Source: Salinarimonas chemoclinalis (GTDB lineage: Bacteria; Pseudomonadota; Alphaproteobacteria; Rhizobiales; Beijerinckiaceae). From it: DNA of 64,000 nt. The notes under the pieces were generated by a model. It was not told where the DNA came from, did not search any database, and saw nothing but the letters and a program-made list of their open reading frames with translations. The translations under genes and the position numbers were made by a program. Within the stretch, counting starts at the first letter, position 1, and every line of letters starts with the position of its first letter. The stretch is from the NCBI RefSeq assembly GCF_041514305.1, contig NZ_JBGMWH010000018.1:1-64000 (forward strand). The letters are read 5' to 3'. Of this stretch, positions 16,617-25,397 are shown piece after piece.

Positions 16617-17882
16617 TCATGGCACCCGCCCGAAAGCGCCCGCCCGCGCCAGCGCCGCGATCGCCTCCGCGTCGAGCCCGAGCACCTCCGCGAGCACCGC
16701 GTCGCGATCCGCGCCCAGCGGGGGCGGTGCCCTGTCGTAGGCCACGGGGGTGGCGCGGAGCTTGAGCGGGTTGCCGAGAAGCGAGAGGGTCTCCCCGTCC
16801 ACGACGGGCGAGGGCATCTCGATGACCATGCCGCGCGCGCGGGTGTGAGGATCGGCGAGCGCCTCGGGCACGCTCGCGACGGGCCCCGCCGGAACCTGCG
16901 CCGCCTCGAGCCGCGCGCCCCAGCCGGCGACCGTGTCCCCGGCGACGATCGGGTCGAGGAGCGCGTTCAAGGCGTCGAGATGCGCGAGCCGGCCGGCGTT
17001 CGTCGCGAAGCGCGAGTCCCGAGCCAGCTCGGGCGCGCCGAGCGCCGCGCAGAACCGGCGGAACTGCGCGTCGTTGCCGACCGCGACCACGAGATGCCCG
17101 TCCGCCGCGCGGTAGGTCTGGTAGGGCGCGATGTTCGGGTGGCGGTTGCCCAGCCGCCGCGGTGCCCGGCCGGAGACGAGCGTGTTGGTGGCCGCGTTCA
17201 CGAGCCAGGAGATCTGCGTGTCGTAGAGCGAGACGTCGAGGAATTGCCCCTCGCCCGTCGCGTCCCGGTGGCGCAGGGCGGCGAGGATGCCGACGACCGC
17301 GTACATGCCGCACATCAGGTCGGAGATGCCCACCCCCACCTTCATCGGCTCGCCGTCCGGCTCGCCGGTGATGCTCATGATCCCGCCCATCGCCTGGACC
17401 AGGAAGTCGTAGCCGATCCGCTCGGCATAGGGCCCGTCGTGGCCGAAGCCGGTGATCGAGCACCAGACGAGGTCCGGCTTGACGGCCCGCAGGTCCTCGT
17501 AGCCGAGCCCGCGGCGGGCGAGGTCGCCGGGCTTGTAGTTCTCGATCACCACGTCCGCCCGCGCGGCGAGGTCGCGCACGAGCCCCGCGCCCGCCTCGCT
17601 CGCGAGATCGATCGCGATGGAGCGCTTGTTGCGGTTGGCCGCGAGGAAGTAGGCGGAGAGATCGCTCGGCGCGCCGTCCGCGCCGGGCACGAAGGGCGGG
17701 CCCCACGCGCGTGTGTCGTCGCCCGTGCCGGGGCGCTCGACCTTGATCACGCGTGCGCCGAGATCGCCCATCAGCTGCGTCGCGCTCGGGCCGGCGAGCA
17801 CGCGGGTCAGGTCGAGGATCGTCAGGCCTTCGAGGCTGCGAGGAGCAGCGCTGGCATGGGCGGCGGGGGCGGCATCGACCAT
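16617..17882 (-). CDS. CaiB/BaiF family III CoA-transferase
   Basis: 421-residue acyl-CoA:carboxylate CoA-transferase. Family features: LTRVLAGPSATQLMGDLGARVIKVE near residue 20-50, NRNKRSIAIDL, the DVVIENYKPGDLARRGLGYEDL region, and the catalytic-Asp neighbourhood GYDFLVQAMGGIMSITGEPDG. ATG 17882 (MVDAAPAA) is the natural start; the longer frame is an antisense artefact of the repeat gene opposite. It stands alone, so the acyl substrate is unknown. Confidence 0.94.
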   Translation of the reverse strand: MVDAAPAAHASAAPRSLEGLTILDLTRVLAGPSATQLMGDLGARVIKVERPGTGDDTRAWGPPFVPGADGAPSDLSAYFLAANRNKRSIAIDLASEAGAGLVRDLAARADVVIENYKPGDLARRGLGYEDLRAVKPDLVWCSITGFGHDGPYAERIGYDFLVQAMGGIMSITGEPDGEPMKVGVGISDLMCGMYAVVGILAALRHRDATGEGQFLDVSLYDTQISWLVNAATNTLVSGRAPRRLGNRHPNIAPYQTYRAADGHLVVAVGNDAQFRRFCAALGAPELARDSRFATNAGRLAHLDALNALLDPIVAGDTVAGWGARLEAAQVPAGPVASVPEALADPHTRARGMVIEMPSPVVDGETLSLLGNPLKLRATPVAYDRAPPPLGADRDAVLAEVLGLDAEAIAALARAGAFGRVP

Positions 17883-18021
17883 GGGGACCTCGCTCTGCGG
17901 AAACGGCAGGCACCGGCATAGCCCGCGCGACGCCCGCGGGAAAGCGGTCGCATCGGCCCCTTCCGCGCCGGGCGCGAGGGGCGTACAGTCGCGGCAGGGA
18001 AGCGACGGGCCGGGGGCGGAG

Positions 18022-19593
18022 ATGACGAGCGGGTTGGACGAGGCGACGAGCCGGGCGCGAGTCCGGCTTCGGCTCGCCGGGACGTGTGCGGCGATCGGGC
18101 TGCTCGCGAGCCTCGCGGCCCACCCCGCGGCCGCCCGCGACGCCGGTCCCGGCTTCGTCTGGGGCGACGATTCGAGCCGTTTCGCGAACGACGGCGAGTG
18201 CGACGATCCGCGCTTCCAGGGCGCCGGCATGGCCAAGGTCACGCTCGAGGAGAACCGCGGCGCCGACGCGGGCGACTGCCGGCGGCTGTTCGAGGCCGGC
18301 GCGATCGACCTGATCGCCGCGCCCGACGCCGGGCGGCGGGCGCAGATCGACTTCGGCGACGATTCGGGCCGCTGGCCGAACGACGGCGAATGCGAGGATC
18401 CCCGCTTCACCGGCGAGGGCATGGCGGCGGTCCTCCTCGAGGAGGACCGCCTGCGCGACGCGAGCGACTGCCGCCGCCTCTTCGAGGAAGGCGCCATCAC
18501 GCTGCGCGGTTCCGCGCCGGGCACCGACGCCGATAGCGGCGCGTCCTCGGCCGGCATGGACTTCGGCGACGATTCGGGGCGCTGGCCCGACGACGGCGAG
18601 TGCGACGATCCCCGCTTCGAGGGCGCCGGCATGGCCGCCCAGCCCTTCGAGCAGGAACGCCGCCGCGACGCCACCGACTGCCGCCGCCTCTTCGAAGCCG
18701 GCGCGATCGCGCTGCGCGCCGACGACGTCGAGCCCACGCCGCGATCGGCGGAGGGCATCGATTTCGGCGACGATTCCGGCCGCTGGCCGAACGACGGCGA
18801 GTGCGACGATCCCCGCTTCGAGGGCGCCGGCATGGCGGCGCAGCCCCGCCCGCAGGAACGCCGACGCGACGCCACCGACTGCCGCCGCCTCTTCGACGCG
18901 GGCGCGATCGCGCTGCGCGCCGACGACGTCGAGCCCACGCCGCGATCGGCGGAGGGCATCGATTTCGGCGACGATTCCGGCCGCTGGCCGAACGACGGCG
19001 AATGCGACGATCCGCGCTTCGAGGGCGCGGGCATGGCCGGCGCCCCGTCCGACGAGGAGCTGATGGGCGACGCGAGCGACTGCCGGGCGCTCTTCGAGGC
19101 CGGACTGATCGCGCGCAGCACGGGTCCCCGCTGGGGCGCCCCCGCCGCGGTGCAGCCGCCCGTCGACGCGATCGCCTTCGGCGACGATTCCGGCTCCTGG
19201 CCGAAGGACGGCGAGTGCGACGATCCCCGCTTCGTCGGCGCGGGCATGGCCTTCGCGGTCCAGGAGGAGACCACGCTCCGGGACGCCAGCGACTGCCGCA
19301 GGCTCTACGAGGCGGGCACGATCGCGCTCGCGGCGACGGCGGCGGACGCGTCGGAGGCCGGCTCGGAGGCGGCGCCGTCCCCCCCGCGCTCCTCCGCCGC
19401 GCCCGCCCCGGACGCGTTCGCCGGCATCGATTTCGGCGACGATTCGGGCCGCTGGCCGAACGACGGCGAGTGCGACGATCCGCGCTTCGAGGGCGAGGGC
19501 ATGGCCGCGATCCCGCTCGACGAGGACCGCATGGCGGACGCGAGCGACTGCCGGGCGCTGTTCGCCCAGGGGCGAATTCGCCTGCGCGAGTGA
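18022..19593 (+). CDS. Secreted protein of seven Cys-containing GDDSGxWxxDGECDDPRF repeats
   Basis: 523-residue protein. Residues ~14-38 form a signal peptide ending near AAARDAG. The rest is seven repeats of about 50 residues, each beginning FGDDSGRWPNDGECDDPRF (first: VWGDDSSRFANDGECDDPRF), passing through GxGMA, and closing with DASDCRRLFEAGAIxL, separated by linkers of variable length. Every repeat keeps exactly two Cys (GEC and DC), suggesting one disulfide per unit, and many Asp, suggesting Ca2+ binding. Repeats 3-5 are almost identical at DNA level. I know of similar single motifs in unannotated secreted alphaproteobacterial proteins, but no function. ATG 18022 follows GGGGGCGGAG. Confidence 0.85.
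   Translation: MTSGLDEATSRARVRLRLAGTCAAIGLLASLAAHPAAARDAGPGFVWGDDSSRFANDGECDDPRFQGAGMAKVTLEENRGADAGDCRRLFEAGAIDLIAAPDAGRRAQIDFGDDSGRWPNDGECEDPRFTGEGMAAVLLEEDRLRDASDCRRLFEEGAITLRGSAPGTDADSGASSAGMDFGDDSGRWPDDGECDDPRFEGAGMAAQPFEQERRRDATDCRRLFEAGAIALRADDVEPTPRSAEGIDFGDDSGRWPNDGECDDPRFEGAGMAAQPRPQERRRDATDCRRLFDAGAIALRADDVEPTPRSAEGIDFGDDSGRWPNDGECDDPRFEGAGMAGAPSDEELMGDASDCRALFEAGLIARSTGPRWGAPAAVQPPVDAIAFGDDSGSWPKDGECDDPRFVGAGMAFAVQEETTLRDASDCRRLYEAGTIALAATAADASEAGSEAAPSPPRSSAAPAPDAFAGIDFGDDSGRWPNDGECDDPRFEGEGMAAIPLDEDRMADASDCRALFAQGRIRLRE
18555..19070. repeat. 201-bp near-identical tandem units inside the repeat gene
   Basis: The stretch starting at 18751 recurs at 18952 with an offset of 201 bp (67 codons) and only scattered differences; the unit before it (from about 18555) is also very similar. 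This points to recent in-frame duplication within the secreted repeat protein. Confidence 0.75.
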
Positions 19594-19641
19594 GGCCGCG
19601 CACCTTCCAACGCGGCCCCCGAGACCCCATCTCGCGGGGCG

Positions 19642-20361
19642 ATGCTGCGTCTCCTCACCTACAACGTCCACTCCTTCACCGGCACCGACCGCCGTCGCGA
19701 GCCCGGGCGCATCGAGGCCGTGATCCGCGAGAGCGGCGCGCGGATCGTGGCCCTCCAGGAGGTGCGCTGGAGCGCACGGGCCGAGGGCGCACACGCGCTG
19801 ACGGCGCTCGCGCGCAATCTCGGCATGGCCTGGCACGTCCAGCGCACGGCGACCTTCGCCGGCGAACAGTTCGGGCTCGCGGTCCTCTCCGACCTGCCGA
19901 TGCGCCTGGTGAAGGGGGGCCCGCTGCCGCGGCTCGGCCCGGCCCTGCCGGAGCGGCGCTCGGCCCTGTGGGTCGAGGTCGAGACCGGCGCGGGGCCGCT
20001 CCAGGTGATCTGCACGCACCTCGCGGTGCTCAGCGCCCGCGATCGCATGGCCCAGGCGCAGGCGCTGCTCGGGCCGGACTGGATCGGCGGCGCCGACGGC
20101 CCCGCCGTGCTGATGGGCGACCTCAACGCCGGCCTGCGCTCGGCCGCCTACAAGCACCTCTCCGCCGCGCTGGCCTGCGCCCGCGCCGGCAGCGCCGAGC
20201 GCCACGCGACCTTCCCCTCCTGGATGCCGCTGACGCGGATCGACCACATCATGGGGGCGAACGGCGCGCGGCTCGCGAACCCACAGTCCCTGCGCACGGC
20301 GACGAGCCGGGTGGCGTCCGACCACCTGCCCTTCGCGGCGGAGCTGACGGGGGAGGGCTGA
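19642..20361 (+). CDS. Endonuclease/exonuclease/phosphatase-family protein
   Basis: 239-residue EEP-fold metallohydrolase: LLTYNVHSFTG at the start (catalytic Asn), IVALQEVRW (metal-binding Glu), AVLMGDLNAGL (Asp/Asn pair) and SDHLPFAAEL (catalytic Asp-His) at the C terminus. No signal peptide. The family covers DNA repair nucleases, phosphoinositide phosphatases and phosphodiesterases; the short size fits a stand-alone phosphodiesterase. It follows the repeat gene by 48 bp and converges with flgI. Confidence 0.88.
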   Translation: MLRLLTYNVHSFTGTDRRREPGRIEAVIRESGARIVALQEVRWSARAEGAHALTALARNLGMAWHVQRTATFAGEQFGLAVLSDLPMRLVKGGPLPRLGPALPERRSALWVEVETGAGPLQVICTHLAVLSARDRMAQAQALLGPDWIGGADGPAVLMGDLNAGLRSAAYKHLSAALACARAGSAERHATFPSWMPLTRIDHIMGANGARLANPQSLRTATSRVASDHLPFAAELTGEG

Positions 20362-20373
20362 GGGCGCGCCCCC

Positions 20374-21522
20374 TCACTGGATCACCAGATCCGCCTGCAG
20401 CGCCCCCGCCGACTTGATCGCCTGGAGGATCGCGATGATCCCCGCGGGCCGCAGGCCGATCTGGTTGAGGCCGGCGACCAGCGTCTGGAGCGAGGAGCCC
20501 GTGAGGATGGCGAGCCGGCCCTCGCCTTCCTGGACCTCGACGCGGGTGTCGGGCAGGACGACCGTCTGGCCGTTGGAGAAGGGCGGGGGCTGGGAGGCGA
20601 CCGGAAGCTCCGTGACGCGCACCGTGAGGTTGCCGTGCGTGACGGCGACCGTCGAGATCCGCACGTCCGCGCCGATCACCACCGTCCCCGTGCGCTCGTC
20701 GACGACGACGCGCGCCGGTGTGTCGGGGGTCACGACCAGGTCGCCGAGCTCGGCGAGGAAGCGCACCGGGCTCACGTCCGGCGGGTTGACCACGAGCACG
20801 GAGCGGTAGTCGCGCTCGTAGGCGCCGCGGCCGCCGAAGCGGGCCTGGGTGTAGACGTTGATGGCGTCGGCGATGCGCACCGCGGTGCGGAAGTCCGGGT
20901 TCCGCAGCTCGAGGATGAGCGAGCGCATGTTGCCGAAGTGATCGGGCAGCTCGCGCTCGACCAGCGCGCCGTTGGGCACGCGCCCCACCGTCGGCACGCC
21001 CTGGGTGACGATCTCCGCTTCGCCGGCGGCCGAGAAGCCGGTGACCGCGACGGGCCCCTGCGCCACCGCGTAGATCTGGCCGTCGGCCCCCATCAGCGGC
21101 GTGATCACCAGCGTGCCGCCGAGCAGCGAGCGCGCGTCGCCCAGCGCCGAGACGGTGACGTCGATGCGCGAGCCGCGGCCGATGAAGGGCGGCAGCTCGG
21201 AGGTCACCACCACGGCGGCGACGTTGCGCGCGCGCAGCTGGTCGGCGCCGACGTTGACGCCCATGCGGTCGAGCATCGAGGTCAACGACTGCTCGGTGAA
21301 GGGCGCGTTGCGCAGCGTGTCGCCGGTGTTGGCGAGGCCCACCACGAGCCCGTAGCCGACGAGCTGGTTCTCGCGCATGCCCTTGAGGGTGGTGATGTCC
21401 TTGATGCGCGTGACCCCGCCGGGGAAGGCGTCGGCGCGGGCGGCGGTGGAGAGGGCGGGCGCGAGCGTGCTCGACGCGGCCATGGCGAGCGCGAGGAGGA
21501 GCGAGGCGGCGCGGTGCATCAC
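20374..21522 (-). CDS. flgI: Flagellar P-ring protein FlgI
   Basis: 382-residue periplasmic subunit of the basal-body P ring. Signal peptide at 1-~31, then the conserved start RIKDITTLKGMRENQLVGYGLVVGLANTGDT, RARNVAAVVVTSELPPF and C-terminal LVAGLNQIGLRPAGIIAILQAIKSAGALQADLVIQ. Its start overlaps the flgA stop (ATGA). It is the last gene of the flgG-flgA-flgI block. Confidence 0.97.
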   Translation of the reverse strand: MMHRAASLLLALAMAASSTLAPALSTAARADAFPGGVTRIKDITTLKGMRENQLVGYGLVVGLANTGDTLRNAPFTEQSLTSMLDRMGVNVGADQLRARNVAAVVVTSELPPFIGRGSRIDVTVSALGDARSLLGGTLVITPLMGADGQIYAVAQGPVAVTGFSAAGEAEIVTQGVPTVGRVPNGALVERELPDHFGNMRSLILELRNPDFRTAVRIADAINVYTQARFGGRGAYERDYRSVLVVNPPDVSPVRFLAELGDLVVTPDTPARVVVDERTGTVVIGADVRISTVAVTHGNLTVRVTELPVASQPPPFSNGQTVVLPDTRVEVQEGEGRLAILTGSSLQTLVAGLNQIGLRPAGIIAILQAIKSAGALQADLVIQ

Positions 21523-22010
21523 GGGCTCCCCACGCGCAGCGAGCCGTCGGCCTGGACGACGCCGACGACGACGAGGCCGGAATCGAGGTTGCGCGCCCGC
21601 ACCCGATCCCCCGCCCCGCCGGATTCGAGCGGGGTGACGAGGGTCGAGATCACGAGCCCGTCCGCCTGGAAGACGATCTGCGTCGTCCCCCCGCGCACCA
21701 CGAGCCTGGCTTCCTCGACCGCGTTCTGCGGCACGACGCGCCCGGGCAGGAGCGTGCGCCGCGCGACCTTGCCGACGAGGGCGCCGGCGTCGCGGATCAC
21801 CGCGAGCTGGCCGGTGCTGGCGGGAAACGCGCGCTCGACGAGCACGGTCTCCTTGATCGTCTCGCCGGGATAGATCGTGACCGTCGGCACGGGCAGGGTC
21901 ACGCCGGATGCGCCGGCCGCCGACGGCGCGGCGAGCATCGCGAGGGCGAGAGCGGCGGCGGCGAGGACGGCCGGGCGCCGGCGGGCGGCGGTCTCGGATA
22001 CGGGGATCAT
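21519..22010 (-). CDS. flgA: Flagellar P-ring assembly chaperone FlgA
   Basis: Periplasmic chaperone needed for FlgI ring assembly. About 163 residues: hydrophobic signal segment, then the SAF-like domain (VTIYPGETIKETVLVERAFPA, KVARRTLLPGRVVPQNAVEEARLV) and the C-terminal half ending GVVQADGSLRVGSP. ATG 22010 is used; an in-frame GTG at 22034 would almost join the flgG stop. It overlaps flgI by 4 bp. Confidence 0.92.
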   Translation of the reverse strand: MIPVSETAARRRPAVLAAAALALAMLAAPSAAGASGVTLPVPTVTIYPGETIKETVLVERAFPASTGQLAVIRDAGALVGKVARRTLLPGRVVPQNAVEEARLVVRGGTTQIVFQADGLVISTLVTPLESGGAGDRVRARNLDSGLVVVGVVQADGSLRVGSP

Positions 22011-22036
22011 GGCGGTGCTTCGGTCGTCGCGCACGC

Positions 22037-22825
22037 TCAGCGGATGCCGTTCGTCACGGTGGAGGCCATCTGGTCGGCGGCCTGGATCACCTTGGAGTTC
22101 ATCTCGTAGGCGCGCTGGGCGGAGATGAGGTTGGTGATCTCCTTCACCGGATCGACGTTGGAGGCCTCGAGGTAGCCCTGGTGGATCTTGGCGTAGCCGG
22201 GGTCGGCGGGCACGCCGACGACCGGCTGACCCGACGCCTCGGTCTCGCGATAGAGGTTGCCGCCCATCGGCTCGAGGCCGGTCTCGTTGGCGAAGTTGGC
22301 GAGCGTCAGCTGCCCGAGGTTCTCGAGCTGCTGCTGATCGGGCACGCGGGCGAAGACCTGGCCGGACTGGTTGACCACGATCTCGACCGTGTTCTCCGGC
22401 ACCTCGATCGCCGGGTCGACGAGGTAGCCCTCCATGGTGACGAGCTGGCCCTCGGCGTTGGTGTTGAACGAGCCCGCGCGGGTGTAGAGGATCTCGCCCT
22501 CCGGCCCCTGCACCTGGAACCAGCCGCGCCCGTCGAGCGCGAGGTCGAGCTTGTTGCCGGTCTGCGAGAGCGCGCCCTGCAGATGCAGGTTCCGGATCGC
22601 GGCCGTGCGCACGCCGAGCCCGAGGTTCGCCCCCTCCGGGATCGCCGCCTCGCCCCCGCGCATGGGCACGCCCTGGAGCCGCTCGGTCTGGTAGAGCAGA
22701 TCGGTGAACTCGGCACGCGCGCGCTTGAAGGCGGTGGTGTTGATGTTGGCGATGTTGTTGGCGATGACCTCGACGTTGAGCTGCTGGGCGTTCATGCCGG
22801 TAGCGGCGATTGCGAGCGCTTTCAC
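22037..22825 (-). CDS. flgG: Flagellar distal rod protein FlgG
   Basis: 262-residue rod protein. N-terminal rod-type motif ALAIAATGMNAQQLNVEVIANNIANINTTAFKRARAEF, DLALDGRGWFQVQGPEGEILYTRAGSF in the middle, and the C-terminal coiled-coil NVDPVKEITNLISAQRAYEMNSKVIQAADQM. The start is a GTG (22825) preceded by GAGGAGAGA; no ATG fits the conserved N terminus. In most relatives fliE lies directly upstream, but here a toxin-antitoxin pair on the other strand intervenes. Confidence 0.97.
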   Translation of the reverse strand: MKALAIAATGMNAQQLNVEVIANNIANINTTAFKRARAEFTDLLYQTERLQGVPMRGGEAAIPEGANLGLGVRTAAIRNLHLQGALSQTGNKLDLALDGRGWFQVQGPEGEILYTRAGSFNTNAEGQLVTMEGYLVDPAIEVPENTVEIVVNQSGQVFARVPDQQQLENLGQLTLANFANETGLEPMGGNLYRETEASGQPVVGVPADPGYAKIHQGYLEASNVDPVKEITNLISAQRAYEMNSKVIQAADQMASTVTNGIR

Positions 22826-22928
22826 GGGGTCTCTCCTCGTTGTCCGGATGGGCGAGGGGAACGCTCCCACGCGGAGCCTGCGCGAGGCTTGTCGAGGCTC
22901 ACGCGTCGACGCCGGCCGGACGGCGGAT

Positions 22929-22957
22929 TTGACAAAGCTTACGGATTTTACCAATCT
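22929..22957 (+). promoter_or_regulatory. Predicted promoter of the RES toxin-antitoxin operon
   Basis: A perfect TTGACA (22929-22934) starts a short AT-rich island (AAGCTTACGGATTTTACCAATC) in GC-rich DNA. The -10 hexamer at a 17-nt spacing (CAATCT) is weak, so the exact box is uncertain. The antitoxin start follows about 20 nt later with a GGGAGG ribosome-binding site. Confidence 0.4.
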
Positions 22958-22975
22958 CACATCCGGGAGGTCGGC

Positions 22976-23608
22976 ATGGCGGAAGTCGAGCGAGAGCGGC
23001 GGCGAGAGCGGGTTATCGGGCACGCGCGCACCACGGCGTCGCGCGGACGATCGGCTCTGGCCGAGATCGTCGAGACGGCGGTTCAGCTCGACGAGGACGA
23101 ACGCGTGATCGCCGCGCGATTCCTGCGGAAGATGCTGGCGGATCATCGTTCGATCCTGCCCGAGGTGGTTTCGGAGAAAGACGCGGGATCGGCGTTCCTC
23201 TCCTATCGCGACGCGGCCCTCGAGCGGGCGCGCGAGCGCGGACGCACGAGCGCGGCCGTGACGCTGTCCTCGCCGGACATGCTGAGCGCGCAGGAGATCG
23301 CCGAGCGTCTCGGCGTCACCCGGATGACGGTGAACGCGTGGCGCAAGGCCGGGCGGCTGATCGGTCTCTCCGGCGCCAAGCGCGGCTACCGCTTCCCGGC
23401 TTGGCAGCTCGACGAACACGGTCGGCCGTTCGCGCAGCTGCCGCGTCTCCTGGAGCTTCTGGACGGAAGCGGCTGGGCCGTGCACCGGTTCATGACGAGC
23501 CCGCAGCCCGAGCTCGGGGGATCGACCGGCCGTGACGCGCTCGGGGAGGGACGCGGCGAAGCAGCGCTGCAGGCGGCCGAGAGCATCGCCCGCGGAACCT
23601 TCGCCTGA
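22976..23608 (+). CDS. Antitoxin of a RES/Xre-type module (ParS/MbcA-like)
   Basis: 210-residue protein. The N-terminal ~100 residues are charged and unfamiliar. The C-terminal part has a helix-turn-helix (SAQEIAERLGVTRMTVNAWRKAGRLIGL), then a DUF2384-like toxin-binding end with GGSTGRDALGEGRGEAALQAAES. This arrangement is that of antitoxins paired with RES-domain toxins. ATG 22976 is set by GGGAGG seven bases upstream. It is followed after 7 bp by the toxin and probably represses its own promoter. Confidence 0.82.
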   Translation: MAEVERERRRERVIGHARTTASRGRSALAEIVETAVQLDEDERVIAARFLRKMLADHRSILPEVVSEKDAGSAFLSYRDAALERARERGRTSAAVTLSSPDMLSAQEIAERLGVTRMTVNAWRKAGRLIGLSGAKRGYRFPAWQLDEHGRPFAQLPRLLELLDGSGWAVHRFMTSPQPELGGSTGRDALGEGRGEAALQAAESIARGTFA

Positions 23609-23615
23609 TCGACGA

Positions 23616-24242
23616 ATGCCGGCCGCAGCACCGCCGCCCGCATTCGCGACGAGCCGGCTCGTGACAATGCGCCTCGAAGCGGGCGTTCGGCTGCGCCGCA
23701 TCTTCGGACGCGGCTTTCCGGATCCGCTCGGCTTCGCGAAGACCCCGAGCCGTTTCAGCGATCCGCGACACCTGCCCGAAGCGGAACGCTACGGTGTCCT
23801 CTACCTCGGCGACGGAGCAAAGGTCTGCTTCCTCGAAGCCGTCCTGCGTGATCGGCGCGACGGCGTCGTCGGCGGCGTCGAGATCGAGGAGCGGGAGCTG
23901 ATCGCACGCTCGATCGCCACCGTCACGGTGCGCGCGCCACTGGCCCTCGTCGACCTCCGCGTCGACGGCGCGGTCCGCATGGGCGTGCCGAGCGACGTCG
24001 TCCGAGGGTCGGACCAGCTGCCGGCGCGGGACTGGGCGCTCGCCCTTCACGAGCATCCCTCGCGGCCGGACGGGATCGCCTACCCGTCACGCCTGAACGC
24101 CCAGACGAACGTCGCGGTCTTCGAGCGGGCGATCCACAAGCTCGAGGTCTCATCCGTGACGCCGCTCCTCGACGATCGGGAGATCGCCGACATGCTCGAT
24201 GTCTTCGAGATCGCGCTCGTGCCGGACGGCGCGGGTGCCTGA
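23616..24242 (+). CDS. RES-domain toxin (NAD+-degrading family)
   Basis: 208-residue RES protein. Family members degrade NAD+ (MbcT by phosphorolysis). Recognisable: VRLRRIFGRGFPDPLGFAKTPSRFSDPR (the conserved Arg and RF), YGVLYLGDGAKVCFLEAVLRD with the conserved Glu74, and PDGIAYPSRLNAQTN holding the conserved Ser. The start is taken at ATG 23616, 7 bp after the antitoxin stop. It converges with fliE (8-bp gap), so the cassette is wedged tightly into the flagellar cluster. Confidence 0.85.
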   Translation: MPAAAPPPAFATSRLVTMRLEAGVRLRRIFGRGFPDPLGFAKTPSRFSDPRHLPEAERYGVLYLGDGAKVCFLEAVLRDRRDGVVGGVEIEERELIARSIATVTVRAPLALVDLRVDGAVRMGVPSDVVRGSDQLPARDWALALHEHPSRPDGIAYPSRLNAQTNVAVFERAIHKLEVSSVTPLLDDREIADMLDVFEIALVPDGAGA

Positions 24243-24250
24243 CGCCCGCC

Positions 24251-24607
24251 TCAGATCTGCATCCGGCTGATTTCCTGGTAGGCCTGCACTACCTTGTCGC
24301 GCACCGCGATGGCGGTCTGGAGCGTGCGCTCGGCGTTCATCACGGCCTCGACCACCTGCTGGACCGAGGCCTTGCCGTTCATGCCGGCGATGGAGGCGGC
24401 CTCGGCCTCGCGCAGGACGTCGACGCCCTGCGCGGCGACGTCGGCGAGGACCGCGCCGAAGTCCGGCCCGCCGGCCGCGGCGGCGGAGCCCGCTTGGGCC
24501 GGCGGCGCCGTGAGGGCGAGGCGCTCGGCTGCGCGCGCGGCGCCGAGGCCGGACACGCCCGAGAGGCTGGAGAGGCTGGAGAGGGAACCGACGGCGTCGA
24601 TCATCAC
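24251..24607 (-). CDS. fliE: Flagellar hook-basal body protein FliE
   Basis: 118-residue MS-ring/rod junction protein. N-terminal ~45 residues are low complexity; the conserved C-terminal half has DFGAVLADVAAQGVDVLREAE, GMNGKASVQQVVEAVMNAERTLQTAIAVRDKVVQAYQEISRMQI. It overlaps the flgC stop by 4 bp. Confidence 0.95.
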   Translation of the reverse strand: MMIDAVGSLSSLSSLSGVSGLGAARAAERLALTAPPAQAGSAAAAGGPDFGAVLADVAAQGVDVLREAEAASIAGMNGKASVQQVVEAVMNAERTLQTAIAVRDKVVQAYQEISRMQI

Positions 24608-25023
24608 TGGCTCCTGAGCAGGTCGATGGTCTGGGCGACCATGGAGCGGGTCTGGCGGATCACCGCGAGGTTGGCCTCGTAGGCGCGGTTGGCCTCGCGC
24701 ATGTCGGCCATCTCGACGAGCATGTTGACGTTGGGCAGCTTGACCATGCCGTTCTCGTCGGCGGCGGGGTGCGACGGGTCGTACTCCGTGCGGAACGGGG
24801 CGCGATCGGCGCCGACCCCGTCCACCGAGACGAGGCTCGCCCCCGAGGCCCGGTCGACGAGGCTCTCGAACGTCACCGTCTTGCGCCGGTAGGGGTCCGC
24901 GCCCGCAGCGTCGCCGGTGGCGTTCGCGTTGGCGAGGTTCTCGGCGATGATGCGCATGCGGGTCGACTGGGCCTCGAGGCCCGAGCCCGCGATGCGCGAG
25001 GCGGAGGTCAGGGGATCGATCAT
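24604..25023 (-). CDS. flgC: Flagellar proximal rod protein FlgC
   Basis: 139-residue rod subunit: SASRIAGSGLEAQSTRMRIIAENLANANAT at the N terminus, PNVNMLVEMADMREANRAYEANLAVIRQTRSM at the C terminus, both signature. ATG 25023 overlaps the flgB stop (ATGA), and its own stop overlaps the fliE start, so flgB-flgC-fliE are translationally coupled. Confidence 0.96.
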   Translation of the reverse strand: MIDPLTSASRIAGSGLEAQSTRMRIIAENLANANATGDAAGADPYRRKTVTFESLVDRASGASLVSVDGVGADRAPFRTEYDPSHPAADENGMVKLPNVNMLVEMADMREANRAYEANLAVIRQTRSMVAQTIDLLRSQ

Positions 25024-25397
25024 CGGGCGCTCTGCATCAGCATGCGGTGGAAGGACTTCACGACCGAGGTCGCGAGCGAGTGCTCGCGGCTCGCGGAGGA
25101 GGCCTTGATCAGCTCCTCCTCGATGCTCACCGAGTTGCCGGAATGGGTCACCGCCCAGCCGTCGCGGGTGCGCGTCTCGGAGACCCGCGAGTCCTGCGTC
25201 GGCAGGAGGTGATCCGGCCGCGTCGCCGCGAGCTGGAGGCTCGTGCGGTCGAACACGTCCCGGAACGGCTCGACGTCGCGAGCGCGGAAGCCCGGCGTGC
25301 TCGCGTTCGCCACGTTCTCGGCGATCGTCGCCTGGCGCACGGAGAGCCATTCGGACTTGCGCGAGGCGAGGCTGAAGAGGTGGATGCCGTCGACCAC
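25020..25397 (-). CDS. flgB: Flagellar proximal rod protein FlgB
   Basis: 125-residue rod subunit: HLFSLASRKSEWLSVRQATIAENVANASTPGFRARDVEPF then SIEEELIKASSASREHSLATSVVKSFHRML. A GTG start at 25397 with GAGGAG eight bases upstream matches the family length; the longer open frame encodes a non-conserved Arg-rich extension. First gene of the flgB-flgC-fliE block. Confidence 0.95.
   Translation of the reverse strand: MVDGIHLFSLASRKSEWLSVRQATIAENVANASTPGFRARDVEPFRDVFDRTSLQLAATRPDHLLPTQDSRVSETRTRDGWAVTHSGNSVSIEEELIKASSASREHSLATSVVKSFHRMLMQSAR

Noticed and set aside
18022..19593. Repeats considered as a CRISPR array or mobile-element array
   Set aside because: Units are contiguous coding sequence with protein-level conservation and no unique spacers.
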